A DNA stretch of 24,488 nt from assembly GCA_964597265.1 (NCBI GenBank), contig CAZQWJ010000014.1:1-24488 (forward strand). Direction: 5' to 3'. Each line of letters begins with the position of its first letter. Within the stretch, counting starts at the first letter, position 1. This DNA comes from CAZQWJ01 sp964597265 (GTDB lineage: Bacteria; Patescibacteriota; 4484-211; JAGQKX01). Both the position numbers and the translations under genes were made by a program. Positions 1-7,471 of the stretch are shown here, piece after piece. Below the pieces are notes generated by a model. The model was not told the origin of the DNA. It saw only the letters and a program-made list of their open reading frames with translations, and did no database searches.

Positions 1-224
1 TGGCAGGCATCGAAAATGATGACACGTTACTCAAACAAGCCGACGAAGTATACAAAGACGATAACGAACCCGCCGGCAACCAGCACGCATTCCACTATCA
101 TCACCACATATACCCCCGCTATGATGGCGACTTGTTCAATATAAACATGACGAAAAAAAGCATCCTGTCAGAACCTCAAGACCGCATCTCCTATGCTGAT
201 AAGCTCAAGGCTTATCTAGCTTAA
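1..224 (+). CDS. HIT-family nucleotide-binding protein, C-terminal part
   Basis: This is the last 73 codons of a gene that enters from the left edge; the frame begins at base 3 and ends with TAA. The HIT signature H-x-H-x-H is visible as HYHHHIY (residues 31-37 of the visible part), followed by YPRYDGD, which matches the usual 'H-hydrophobic-H-hydrophobic-H then PRY.GD' C-terminal block. HIT proteins are small nucleotide hydrolases or transferases (Hint/Ap4A type) that use the central histidine as nucleophile. One oddity is that the position between the last two motif histidines, normally hydrophobic, is itself a histidine. The N-terminal half and the start lie outside the window. The substrate cannot be told from this fragment. 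Confidence 0.8.
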   Translation, partial: AGIENDDTLLKQADEVYKDDNEPAGNQHAFHYHHHIYPRYDGDLFNINMTKKSILSEPQDRISYADKLKAYLA

Positions 225-250
225 TCCCATTGTCACGAAAAATACAGAGT

Positions 251-278
251 ATGTCAGATGGTACTGTTATATTATAAT
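251..278 (+). promoter_or_regulatory. Promoter of the methyltransferase-like gene
   Basis: A perfect TATAAT lies at 273-278 and a weak -35 (ATGTCA, 251-256) sits 16 bp upstream. The expected transcription start is about base 285, which is the A of an in-frame ATG, so the transcript would be leaderless. This argues for the start at 285 over the in-frame ATG at 258, which lies upstream of this -10 box and has no good ribosome binding site. Confidence 0.55.
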
Positions 279-284
279 CAGAGC

Positions 285-1508
285 ATGGTCGAAGGTATCA
301 GGGGCTCAAGAGGCGGGGTGTCTACCGAGCATGCAACTCTCACGCTATCTGAAGACCCTAAACCAGATAAACTCAACGAGCTAACTGAACTCGTATATGA
401 AACAGATCCCTATGGTAAAGCTCTGACCGGCAGGACACCGGAACGTATTGAAGAGGAAACCGGCATCCCACAAGACGAGATGTTTCCTCAGGACGCAGAT
501 ATTTTATACGTAGGTGATCCATGGCAACGGATGGGTAAGGAATTAGATGAATCTCACGGATCAAGGCTTACATTAATTGATTATGAATTCGGTGAAGTTG
601 CAAGTTTTGAAACAAATGATGAATCGTTTCGGCACAGGATAGAGTGGAAAGGTGAACATACCCAGAATACGCTCGAGAATCTCTTAGCAGAGGGTGCTGA
701 GATATACACTGATAAGGATATCGTCTGGATACAAGCTTTCAAAGAACTACTTCAAGAAGCAAACGACCTTTCACAGAATGCAAAAACAGATGCAGATTAT
801 TACAACGCTTCTGAAGCGTGGACCAGAGCCCGGGAATTCATCGAAGTAACCCATAAAGCACAGCTAGAAGAACAGGAACAACAGCAAAAAGAACCCGGTG
901 ATCCAGATCAACCATATGATTCACCTGAACAAGAAGACATTGCCTCATTTAGAACAGATGCTTGGTATACGTGCGTTGATGGAGAGAGAGGATTTAAGGA
1001 TATCCCCGATTGGAAAAATATTATCAAGCCCAAAGTAGACGCCAAAGAAAAAGAACTTGCCCACCTACCTGAAGAAGAGAGAGAAAGACAAATCGCAGAC
1101 TGGACACGAACCTGGATAGAGGAGATACGTTTGCAAAAAAAGACCGAGAAGGCAAACGTCGTAGAAGCAGTATTTCCCCAACTTCCATTCAAGAATGAAT
1201 CATTTGATAGGTTTGTTGCTTCATGGTCAATATCTGCTCACACGTTTAGCCAGATGGATACAGAGGGTTTCAATACATATTGGGATGAGATTCGTCGTGT
1301 TCTAAAACCTGGCGGATCAGCATACATCTTCCCGCTCAATTTTTACTGGGAACCAGATCAACAATTTATTGACAGTTTGAAACAACTGGAAACCCGGTAC
1401 CCTGATATGTCGTATGAAATCCGTGATACTGTTGGCCATCTAAGCCAAATAGATAATGAACAAGATGTGTATGGTGATGAATTTACATTGATACTCCACA
1501 AAAATTAG
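285..1508 (+). CDS. SAM-dependent methyltransferase-like protein with a long charged insertion
   Basis: The 407-residue protein appears to be a class I (Rossmann) methyltransferase whose fold is split. Residues about 72-84 read DADILYVGDPWQRMG, a motif-I-like strand and loop, followed by an acidic strand end LTLIDYE that could hold the SAM ribose. About 180 residues rich in Glu, Lys and Gln, probably helical, follow. The second half of the fold then appears at about 299-345: LPFKNESFDRFVAS, then EIRRVLKPGG, typical of Methyltransf_11 proteins. The substrate is not evident. The start at 285 is preferred because of the TATAAT at 273-278; an in-frame ATG at 258 is the alternative and adds nine residues. 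The methyltransferase assignment is moderately sure, the role unknown. Confidence 0.7.
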   Translation: MVEGIRGSRGGVSTEHATLTLSEDPKPDKLNELTELVYETDPYGKALTGRTPERIEEETGIPQDEMFPQDADILYVGDPWQRMGKELDESHGSRLTLIDYEFGEVASFETNDESFRHRIEWKGEHTQNTLENLLAEGAEIYTDKDIVWIQAFKELLQEANDLSQNAKTDADYYNASEAWTRAREFIEVTHKAQLEEQEQQQKEPGDPDQPYDSPEQEDIASFRTDAWYTCVDGERGFKDIPDWKNIIKPKVDAKEKELAHLPEEERERQIADWTRTWIEEIRLQKKTEKANVVEAVFPQLPFKNESFDRFVASWSISAHTFSQMDTEGFNTYWDEIRRVLKPGGSAYIFPLNFYWEPDQQFIDSLKQLETRYPDMSYEIRDTVGHLSQIDNEQDVYGDEFTLILHKN

Positions 1509-1543
1509 TAACAACCTGGTAGCGGATCTGACATGGGGATGTA

Positions 1544-1549
1544 TATAAT
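1544..1549 (+). promoter_or_regulatory. -10 box of the TPR gene
   Basis: TATAAT lies 8 bases before the GTG start at 1558, so transcription would begin at or next to the start codon. No convincing -35 box is visible. An AAGGA at 1552-1556 touches the start codon too closely to act as a normal ribosome binding site. Confidence 0.4.
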
Positions 1550-1557
1550 ATAAGGAC

Positions 1558-2181
1558 GTGACAAGATATAACAAACCTTCTGTTCTCATGTTGATTGGAC
1601 TCGCAACGCTTGGCTTTCTTATTTTTGCTGCTATACTCATTCGCAATAAGCAGACACTTGGTAAGAATCCAACGGCTACAAGGCTTGAACAACAGCTACC
1701 TGCACTCAAAGAAGAAGCAGAAGCTAATCCAAATAACTATCTCGCCGTAAAGGAATACGCACATGCGCTCTATGCCACCAACCACAACGAAGAAGCCATT
1801 ACCGCATATCTACAAGTAGTTAACCTGAACCCTTCCGATGCCCGATCTCTTAATAACCTGGGCAATCTCTATCGTAAAGAATCGTTATATGAAGAAGCAG
1901 TGCAACAGTATGAGCAGTCCATAACCGCTGATCCCACCCAGATCAATGCGTATGTCAATCTTGCCCATCTGTATATCTATGATATTCAACAACCTCAGGA
2001 GGGATTTGCGGTGTTTGAGCGTGTGGTTACCGCACACCCTGACAATATGGATCTATTGATTATGTTGGCCAAAATATATCAGCAGCAGAATATGTTTGAT
2101 GAAGCACGAGATACATATGAACGGATACTCCAACTACAGCCAGACAATACTACCGCGCGTGTCAACTTGGAACAGTTGTAA
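1558..2181 (+). CDS. Membrane-anchored TPR protein
   Basis: The 207-residue protein has one N-terminal membrane helix (about residues 7-28), a short linker, and four tetratricopeptide-like units at about 61-92, 95-126, 129-160 and 164-195. The last three carry the usual helix pattern, for example NLGNLYRKESLYEEAVQQYEQSITADP. TPR domains are protein-binding scaffolds, so a role in assembling a membrane or envelope complex is the natural reading, but the partner is unknown. GTG is the start; the TATAAT just upstream suggests a leaderless or nearly leaderless transcript. The gene converges with the large secreted-protein gene, leaving only four bases between the two stops. Confidence 0.85.
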   Translation: MTRYNKPSVLMLIGLATLGFLIFAAILIRNKQTLGKNPTATRLEQQLPALKEEAEANPNNYLAVKEYAHALYATNHNEEAITAYLQVVNLNPSDARSLNNLGNLYRKESLYEEAVQQYEQSITADPTQINAYVNLAHLYIYDIQQPQEGFAVFERVVTAHPDNMDLLIMLAKIYQQQNMFDEARDTYERILQLQPDNTTARVNLEQL

Positions 2182-2185
2182 TCTT

Positions 2186-5100
2186 TTACTTCGAGCGTCT
2201 GCCAAACAGCGCCTCAAAGATCATTGTTAACCATTCGACAATAGCATTAATAATCCTCTGCAACCAGCCTATGATACGTGCCAGTATGTTTGGCGAGGCG
2301 TCTGGCTCTGACTCTGACTGAGGTTCATCCGTAGGCGTTACTTCTACCGAAGCCGTTGGGGTAACCTCAAGATACTCGCCATCCGGTTGTTCTTGAGCAC
2401 CGGTCGGACTGATGGTCGGTGTCGATCGTAAAGGTAGCGAGGGCGACCCACCAGCAGGCGGTATGGTAGGAACCGGTGTTGGTATAGGTGGTGAGGTCGG
2501 ACCTGTCGTGGATACAGGGGCAGGAGTACCAGTCGGTACATGCGAGGTAGCTGTTGGCGTAACGCTTGGCTGCACTGGTGTGGGTGTTACACTGAGGGCA
2601 ACTATTGGCGACGGTGATGGAGTTGGACTCGTTGTCGGAGTTGGGGTTGGTGTTACAGTAGCGGTCGGCGTGGGTGTCGGCGAGGGGTCCGGAACTGATG
2701 TCACCAAAAAACCACCAACCAACGTATCTGACTGATCGTCGGGATTAATAATAATAACGTCATACGTCCCTGCCGCTGCTCCATCAAGATCAAAAACTCC
2801 GGTGATATTTTGGGCATCGGAAACCTCAATGTCTGTGGCAACAACGGCAGGTCCTACCTCCGGTTGTAACCATACTGAAGCTCCTGCTAGAAAAAAGTTT
2901 CCGGTAATGGCAAAAGGTACAACCGACTGATCATTACTTTCGGAGCTTGGAATAATAGAGATAATTTCGGGCACCGGTAGAGAGGTCGGCGTTGGAGTGG
3001 GGGTAGGTGTAGAAGTCGGAGTCGGCACTGCGGTAGGCGTGGGTGTTGGTTCTACCGTAGGGGTTGGCGTTGGAACCGGAGTTGGGGTGGGTGTCGGAGT
3101 CGGAGCGCCATCTTCCAAAAACCAAGGCGTTGCAGTTGTATCGGATTTAAAAAACTCCATGAGCATCTCCGCAACAGCTTGATTTCCTGCGGCACTTGGG
3201 TGCGTACAGTCCCCGGATACCACATTTGTTAATGGCCATGTCCGTCCATCAGAGCGCTCGTTTTCACCATCGATCCATAGATATGGTCCCCACGACAGGT
3301 ATGACACTGGCGCTGCACCAAAGTCAGGATCATAATTTAGCGAAGGATCACCATTTATTTGCTTTTCAAGCATCCATCGGACTGCAAAGGCATTTTCGAA
3401 TGCCGATGTTTCTGGGCTTAAGCCCATCAAATACATAAATGCCCGTGTCCTGCTAGAAAAATACGTGATTTTGAGATTTGGAAACTTATCTTTGAGTAAC
3501 TCTGCCAGATCCTCCAATTGTGATTGAAAAAACTCCATATCTCCAGGAAAATTTGCCTGGTATGTCATTTGTGTTATCTTAACCCATACTACCTGCACCT
3601 GTTCATCAGTTAAGCCAGCGGAAGCTATCTTTGTATCCAACTGCTCCCAGTACGTATCAAAAAATTCGTTCTCAGGATCTGCCCACCGCTCGATAACCCC
3701 TCCTCCTGCTGCACCGTTTATCAGAACCAAATTATCATTTATGTCTTCATCACCATTCGCATTATTTATAAACGTGCCAAACTCAGAGTTCGTGTTGGAC
3801 ATGCCAATGGATGTCATACCAATTTTTCCGGTTGGGTTGGGGTTACCACTTGCATCAAGAGGCTGGATTTCATTGGCCAAAGCTACACCAGCAGCTTCAT
3901 GTTCTGGTGGACGCACATTGGAACCACCTGGATATAATCCTCCTATTACGCCAGTGGGAGTATACGTTACTGGATCGAGGCTGGACAAACGCATGTATTC
4001 ATTACCGCCCAAATCAGTAAGCGGTTCACTAACTGACAACATATAACACATTCCTGTTGGCGTAGGTGTGGGCGTATTGGTAGGAGTAGGCGTAGGCGCT
4101 GCGGCATCATTGACGATAAATCCGTTCACCAATGTATATGACGCTTCGTCTGGATTAATAACTACCACGTCATAGACACCGGGGGTAGCGCCATCCAGGT
4201 CAAAGTTGCCAACGATTGATGTAGAATTTCCGACTACTACATCGCTCGCAAAAATAGTTGGGCCTGATTCGGGCACCAGAGCTACAGTTGCTCCTACTTC
4301 AAAAGCTGTGCCTGTTATCTCAAAAGGAACAACTGCCTGATCGTTGTTTTCCGAGTTCGGTGTAATTGTGCTGATTGTCAAAGGCACTGCCCCCACTTCA
4401 TGGTATTGAAAACGAAGATTAAAAAACGTTGAAGGATTTTCTGCCCATAGGAAATACAGATTGTTCGTAATTCTTCCCAGTGATGCGATAGTTTGATTGG
4501 CTGATAGCGCGAGGATTTGTGATCCTAGGGGAACAGTTGAATAATTCGCTGTAGCTAACGCTCGAATATAGTAATACGGTGACTCTTCGTCATTGATAGA
4601 GGTGGTTTCCCAATCTTCCGGTGCAATGAATGCCACATACCCATTATTTAGAAAGTACGGATTATTTGAAGACACCTGAATATCCAACGCACTCCACGTA
4701 CTGCCATCCCAATATTGCCATGCAACTGTACCACCGACACCAAGGGGGGATACAGACCATGCAATAGCATCAAAGCGCACTGCTTTGCCAAAATACACCG
4801 CATCACCAATCGATGTGATTAATCGAGTATCTCCAGTGTTCGTGCTAATGGCATCCGCTGTTTCATCCGAGTACGTTCCATCAACAAAACTCCAGACTTT
4901 ACTAAAAAAACCTTGTGAGCTCGTTACTTCTGTCGCAACACTATCAAAATTTCCACTCCCAAAAGGCGCGATACCTTTCTTATAGTAAAGTTTTCGTGTC
5001 CCTGGCGGCCCACTCGTTTCGCCAGTAGTATCACCGTATATCACCCACACATCAGCACCATCCGTGGATAATGCGATTGTACTACCACCGCCGCTGCCTA

Positions 5101-6067
5101 GAGCAAACGGACTTCCCCAGTCGTCCCCATCATACCCTGTATACTGCACAGATCCACTCGTAGTAACAAAAGCAAGATGCACATTTCCCGCATCGTCACC
5201 TACTGCATGAAAACTAGGGGAACTGATACCTGACTCTATAATAACTGCCTCGTCGCTCCAGGCACTGAGGTCATCGGCGTCATTTCGTTCCCGCCACAAT
5301 AACTGCCCTGAACCAACCTGACCGGTGTAGACAATACCAAGATTATCTCCAAACCTAACCAGGTGGGACACGTGGTAGGTGTTGTTTGTACCTGCTGTAG
5401 ATACAGCGCTGTGTGATACGGTCCAATCTCCTGCCCCTCCTGGACTCAAGCCGTTGGAATAATAACTTACTACTCGATAATTAGTGCCATCAAAATGCCG
5501 AGCTGATATCCATACACGTGTGGAACCCTGTATCAACACATCAGCGTTGGTATACCCAACACTGGTAGTACCGTCAAGCACAGTATGCGGTATCCCCAAT
5601 GTCCAGGTGGAACCAACGCCCTTAGCAAGCCTGTTATACACAATATCATTGTTGTTACCTACCCCCGGATTCCCCAAAGATATTATAATGTGGATATTAT
5701 CTGAAGGGTCAACAGCTGCGGATGCGTTTGCAGCATTTGATGAGGAGACTTGTCCACCACATGTCCATGTATCACCGTTATCAGTAGAATATACCCACAC
5801 TATTCCCGATGTACTCACGCTATTACAGGAAGTAGTATGATTACCAAGGTGTACGAACGCATGCAAGGTGCCATCAGTCGTCCGCACCAGGCGCTTATTC
5901 GCCGCAACTCCTGCTGCACGAACCTGAGATGAGGTATATATTTTGGATGGCAATTCCGATGCACTCTGAGCTGATACAGTAACTGGTCGATGTAGTAGTA
6001 TGCCTATACCAAGGCTCAGTAGTACATAGATCAATAGTAGCGACAGTCTTCTCCTCGCACCGAGCAT
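2186..6067 (-). CDS. Large secreted multidomain protein: propeller-like, two IPT/TIG, SGNH hydrolase-like domain
   Basis: The 1293-residue protein has a signal peptide (residues 1-33, ending near VSAQSA). Residues 40-550 hold BNR/sialidase-like repeats of the 'YSTDNGDTW' and 'QYWDGSTWSALD' type. An IPT/TIG immunoglobulin-like domain spans about 565-653. A Pro/Thr linker (657-672) precedes an SGNH-hydrolase-like domain at about 675-975, with GMSN (755-758), INGAAGGG (783-790) and a C-terminal DCTHPS block (953-958) that would supply the Asp/His pair. A second Pro/Thr linker, a second IPT/TIG domain (about 1032-1122; closely similar to the first), a third linker (1128-1235) and a C-terminal hydrophobic helix ending in RRSK follow. 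The protein is probably held at the membrane and acts outside the cell, perhaps on glycans or esters. The hydrolase assignment rests on short motifs; Ser757 as nucleophile is inferred. Confidence 0.82.
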   Translation of the reverse strand: MLGARRRLSLLLIYVLLSLGIGILLHRPVTVSAQSASELPSKIYTSSQVRAAGVAANKRLVRTTDGTLHAFVHLGNHTTSCNSVSTSGIVWVYSTDNGDTWTCGGQVSSSNAANASAAVDPSDNIHIIISLGNPGVGNNNDIVYNRLAKGVGSTWTLGIPHTVLDGTTSVGYTNADVLIQGSTRVWISARHFDGTNYRVVSYYSNGLSPGGAGDWTVSHSAVSTAGTNNTYHVSHLVRFGDNLGIVYTGQVGSGQLLWRERNDADDLSAWSDEAVIIESGISSPSFHAVGDDAGNVHLAFVTTSGSVQYTGYDGDDWGSPFALGSGGGSTIALSTDGADVWVIYGDTTGETSGPPGTRKLYYKKGIAPFGSGNFDSVATEVTSSQGFFSKVWSFVDGTYSDETADAISTNTGDTRLITSIGDAVYFGKAVRFDAIAWSVSPLGVGGTVAWQYWDGSTWSALDIQVSSNNPYFLNNGYVAFIAPEDWETTSINDEESPYYYIRALATANYSTVPLGSQILALSANQTIASLGRITNNLYFLWAENPSTFFNLRFQYHEVGAVPLTISTITPNSENNDQAVVPFEITGTAFEVGATVALVPESGPTIFASDVVVGNSTSIVGNFDLDGATPGVYDVVVINPDEASYTLVNGFIVNDAAAPTPTPTNTPTPTPTGMCYMLSVSEPLTDLGGNEYMRLSSLDPVTYTPTGVIGGLYPGGSNVRPPEHEAAGVALANEIQPLDASGNPNPTGKIGMTSIGMSNTNSEFGTFINNANGDEDINDNLVLINGAAGGGVIERWADPENEFFDTYWEQLDTKIASAGLTDEQVQVVWVKITQMTYQANFPGDMEFFQSQLEDLAELLKDKFPNLKITYFSSRTRAFMYLMGLSPETSAFENAFAVRWMLEKQINGDPSLNYDPDFGAAPVSYLSWGPYLWIDGENERSDGRTWPLTNVVSGDCTHPSAAGNQAVAEMLMEFFKSDTTATPWFLEDGAPTPTPTPTPVPTPTPTVEPTPTPTAVPTPTSTPTPTPTPTSLPVPEIISIIPSSESNDQSVVPFAITGNFFLAGASVWLQPEVGPAVVATDIEVSDAQNITGVFDLDGAAAGTYDVIIINPDDQSDTLVGGFLVTSVPDPSPTPTPTATVTPTPTPTTSPTPSPSPIVALSVTPTPVQPSVTPTATSHVPTGTPAPVSTTGPTSPPIPTPVPTIPPAGGSPSLPLRSTPTISPTGAQEQPDGEYLEVTPTASVEVTPTDEPQSESEPDASPNILARIIGWLQRIINAIVEWLTMIFEALFGRRSK
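2363..2686 (-). repeat. Pro/Thr-rich linker, low-complexity coding repeat
   Basis: This stretch encodes the third linker (about residues 1128-1235) of the large secreted protein, made of TPTP, SPSP and similar units. Such linkers are extended spacers between extracellular domains. The opposite strand reads as a Gly/Val-rich open frame, which is only a shadow. A shorter version occurs at 4052-4099. Confidence 0.75.
2975..3103 (-). repeat. Pro/Thr-rich linker between the SGNH-like and second IPT domains
   Basis: Near-perfect PTPTP repeats (about residues 989-1031) encoded by a purine/pyrimidine-biased low-complexity tract. It separates the hydrolase-like domain from the second IPT/TIG domain. 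Confidence 0.75.
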
Positions 6068-6086
6068 AGAAAAAATATATTAATAC

Positions 6087-6115
6087 AGTATACGGGTATA
6101 CCACCTCAAAGGCAA
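6087..6115 (-). promoter_or_regulatory. Promoter of the large secreted-protein gene, with inverted repeat
   Basis: On the minus strand TTGCCT (6115-6110) is followed after exactly 17 bp by TATACT (6092-6087), giving a start near 6080 and a leader of about 13 nt. A symmetric GTATAC-GG-GTATAC element (6088-6101) overlaps the -10 box and spacer and could be an operator. A second -10-like TATATT at 6079-6074 would instead give a leaderless transcript. Confidence 0.6.
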
Positions 6116-6143
6116 TCGTACCAGAGCAGGACGTATAAAGAAT

Positions 6144-6320
6144 ATGTTACACTTTTTCCAGATGGATCGCGCAATTATCGATCAAGATATCGAAAACAAC
6201 TTCGACAGACATGAGGCCAATAAGTGAGGGCTGATAGCACAAATTTGGCGGCACGTTGACCCTAGCCACCTATCAAACGAAGATGATATAGTGCGATTAG
6301 CAGACGGCTACGGCCGTTAA
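6144..6320 (+). pseudogene. Small reading frame interrupted by one in-frame TGA
   Basis: An ATG at 6144 (or 6162) opens a frame that stops at TGA 6225-6227 after HEANK and then continues in the same frame as GLIAQIWRHVD..., ending with VRLADGYGR and TAA at 6318-6320. Together this is 58 sense positions with one stop. The frame is also open upstream back to base 6084. I do not recognise the protein. It lies 12 bases before the esterase gene and might be a remnant of an upstream operon partner. TGA is a normal stop elsewhere in this window, so recoding is unlikely; a point-mutated or chance frame is more likely. Confidence 0.3.
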
Positions 6321-6332
6321 CCTCTTTAGTAT

Positions 6333-7163
6333 ATGTACAAGCGTTTATTCATTATCTTAATATTTCTCATTGCAGTTCTAGGGTTTGCTGCATTTGCCAT
6401 TATTGTGCAGAGCACCAAACTCAAGACGGAGACCAGAACTATACAATCAGGCGTTGGTCAACGGCAGTACGCTATACATCTACCTGGCACGTATAACGGT
6501 GTCACCAAAATACCTGCTATTATTGCCTTCCACGGACGTACCAGTAACCCCTTCTTTTTCGAAGTCAACTCCCAGTTAAGCCGTGTAGCTGCTCGCGAAG
6601 GTTTTGCCATGCTCTATCCATCATGGGACGCTTCGGTCATGGGTGAGGACGACATCATCTTTACTAAGGACATTGTGACTGATGTAACCCGCAAGTATGC
6701 TATTGATGCAAATCGCATCTATCTACTCGGATTTTCTAATGGCGCGCTGATGACGCAACGCTTGATAACCGAGGAGCCGGGAATGTTTCGCGCTGCAGCA
6801 ATGATATCTGGCTTTGTAAAGGAAGAAGAAATACCGCAAAAACAAGCCACACCTACGCCTATTCCGGTCATGTTAATGTACGGCGAAAAAGATAAAACTG
6901 TGCCATACACCTCGTTTAGTGAATCCATGCGCTACTGGACCATCCGCAACGGATGCGCGCTCTCGCCCGAACAATTGGAGAAAAACGACCAATTCGTCTA
7001 TTACAGATACACATTCTGTATGGAAAACGCCACTGTCCAAGCATACGTAATCAAGGACCGTGGACATATCTGGCCAAATAGCCTCCTAGATAAAATACGT
7101 AACCCTTTTAGCGACACACTGCCTGCTACCGAAACCGTCATCAATTTTTTCAAAGAGTTATAA
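6333..7163 (+). CDS. Secreted or membrane-anchored alpha/beta-hydrolase, LpqC/PHB-depolymerase-like esterase
   Basis: The 276-residue protein starts with a hydrophobic segment (about 4-25) that acts as a signal anchor, so the catalytic part is outside the membrane. The alpha/beta-hydrolase features are clear: an oxyanion-type FHG (66-68), the nucleophile elbow GFSNG with Ser135, an acidic residue in MYGEKDKTVPY (probably Asp187), and the C-terminal GHIWP with His245. This set and the length match the LpqC/polyhydroxybutyrate-depolymerase/feruloyl-esterase group. The natural ester substrate cannot be deduced. There is no Shine-Dalgarno sequence before the ATG and no well-placed -10 box, so it may be transcribed with the short interrupted frame just upstream. 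Confidence 0.85.
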   Translation: MYKRLFIILIFLIAVLGFAAFAIIVQSTKLKTETRTIQSGVGQRQYAIHLPGTYNGVTKIPAIIAFHGRTSNPFFFEVNSQLSRVAAREGFAMLYPSWDASVMGEDDIIFTKDIVTDVTRKYAIDANRIYLLGFSNGALMTQRLITEEPGMFRAAAMISGFVKEEEIPQKQATPTPIPVMLMYGEKDKTVPYTSFSESMRYWTIRNGCALSPEQLEKNDQFVYYRYTFCMENATVQAYVIKDRGHIWPNSLLDKIRNPFSDTLPATETVINFFKEL

Positions 7164-7164
7164 T
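7159..7164 (+). promoter_or_regulatory. -10 box ahead of the tRNA-Ser region
   Basis: TATAAT overlaps the esterase stop codon and lies 18 bases before the broken tRNA-Ser copy. The intact tRNA has no equally good -10 box directly in front of it, so it may be transcribed from here through the broken copy and then processed. Confidence 0.35.
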
Positions 7165-7181
7165 AGCACTACTCTGATCTA

Positions 7182-7254
7182 GGAGAGGTGCAGGACCTGC
7201 CCGCAATGCAAAGCATAGCTTTGGCAGGCGGGGCGGCTTAACTGGCTGGTCTCG
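7182..7254 (+). pseudogene. Truncated 5' half of tRNA-Ser, interrupted by an insertion
   Basis: Bases 7182-7195 and 7233-7254 together reproduce nucleotides 1-36 of the intact tRNA-Ser that starts at 7278, with no mismatch. They are separated by a 37-base palindromic insertion within the D-arm region. Identity stops inside the anticodon (after C-G of CGA), and 23 unrelated bases then lead into the intact gene. The copy cannot make a tRNA. Confidence 0.85.
7196..7232 (+). repeat. 37-base palindromic repeat inserted in the tRNA fragment
   Basis: The insert begins CCTGCC and carries GGCAGG near its end, with an inner AAAGC-ATA-GCTTT hairpin. It resembles short dispersed palindromes (GGCAGG/CCTGCC with an AAAGC core) that I associate with Patescibacteria genomes. 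Its boundaries are exact because the flanking tRNA sequence is uninterrupted in the intact copy. Confidence 0.7.
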
Positions 7255-7277
7255 TTCGATGATGACTACAAAAACAC

Positions 7278-7365
7278 GGAGAGGTGCAGGAGCGGCTTAA
7301 CTGGCTGGTCTCGAAAACCATGCGCCCGCAAGGGCACGAGGGTTCAAATCCCTCCCTCTCCGCCA
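7278..7365 (+). tRNA. tRNA-Ser (anticodon CGA)
   Basis: The cloverleaf is complete: acceptor GGAGAGG with CCTCTCC, the anticodon loop CTCGAAA with anticodon CGA (reads UCG), a long variable arm built on GCCC-GCAA-GGGC as expected for serine, T-arm GAGGG-TTCAAAT-CCCTC, discriminator G and an encoded CCA. The outermost anticodon-stem pair is a mismatch or weak. The length is 88 nt including CCA. Confidence 0.95.
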
Positions 7366-7369
7366 CATA

Positions 7370-7393
7370 GAAACTCGCACCGAAGCGAGTTTC
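7370..7393 (+). other. Hairpin downstream of tRNA-Ser
   Basis: A perfect 9-bp stem, GAAACTCGC with GCGAGTTTC, encloses a six-base loop just five bases after the tRNA CCA. It has no T-run, so it is more likely a 3' processing or stability signal than a classical terminator. Confidence 0.5.
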
Positions 7394-7435
7394 ACGTGGC
7401 ACCGCCAGGCGATATAACAAATACACCCTATAATC

Positions 7436-7464
7436 TTGAAAGCGGTACGAAAATACTCTATACT
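7436..7464 (+). promoter_or_regulatory. Promoter of the unknown cytosolic protein gene
   Basis: TTGAAA (7436-7441), a 17-bp spacer and TATACT (7459-7464) make a well-formed promoter whose start falls at about 7471-7472, on the GTG start codon. The -35 box contains the TTG that would otherwise extend the reading frame upstream. A second TATAAT at 7429-7434 lies immediately before the -35 box. Confidence 0.65.
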
Positions 7465-7471
7465 ACTAACT

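Noticed and set aside
2412..3182. Plus-strand Gly/Val-rich open frames opposite the Pro/Thr linkers
   Set aside because: They are antisense shadows of PTPTP codons; composition is fully explained by the minus-strand gene.
6144..6320. TGA read as an amino acid (recoded genetic code or selenocysteine)
   Set aside because: TGA terminates several good genes here (ABC permease, YbaK-like protein, aspS), and no SECIS-like hairpin was recognised after the TGA.
7182..7254. A second functional tRNA-Ser
   Set aside because: Only the first 36 tRNA bases are present, and they are interrupted; no T-arm or 3' acceptor strand follows before the intact gene.
7436..7471. TTG at 7436 as start of the unknown protein
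   Set aside because: The TTG is part of a well-formed -35 box whose -10 box lies downstream of it, so translation must begin later; GTG 7472 fits.
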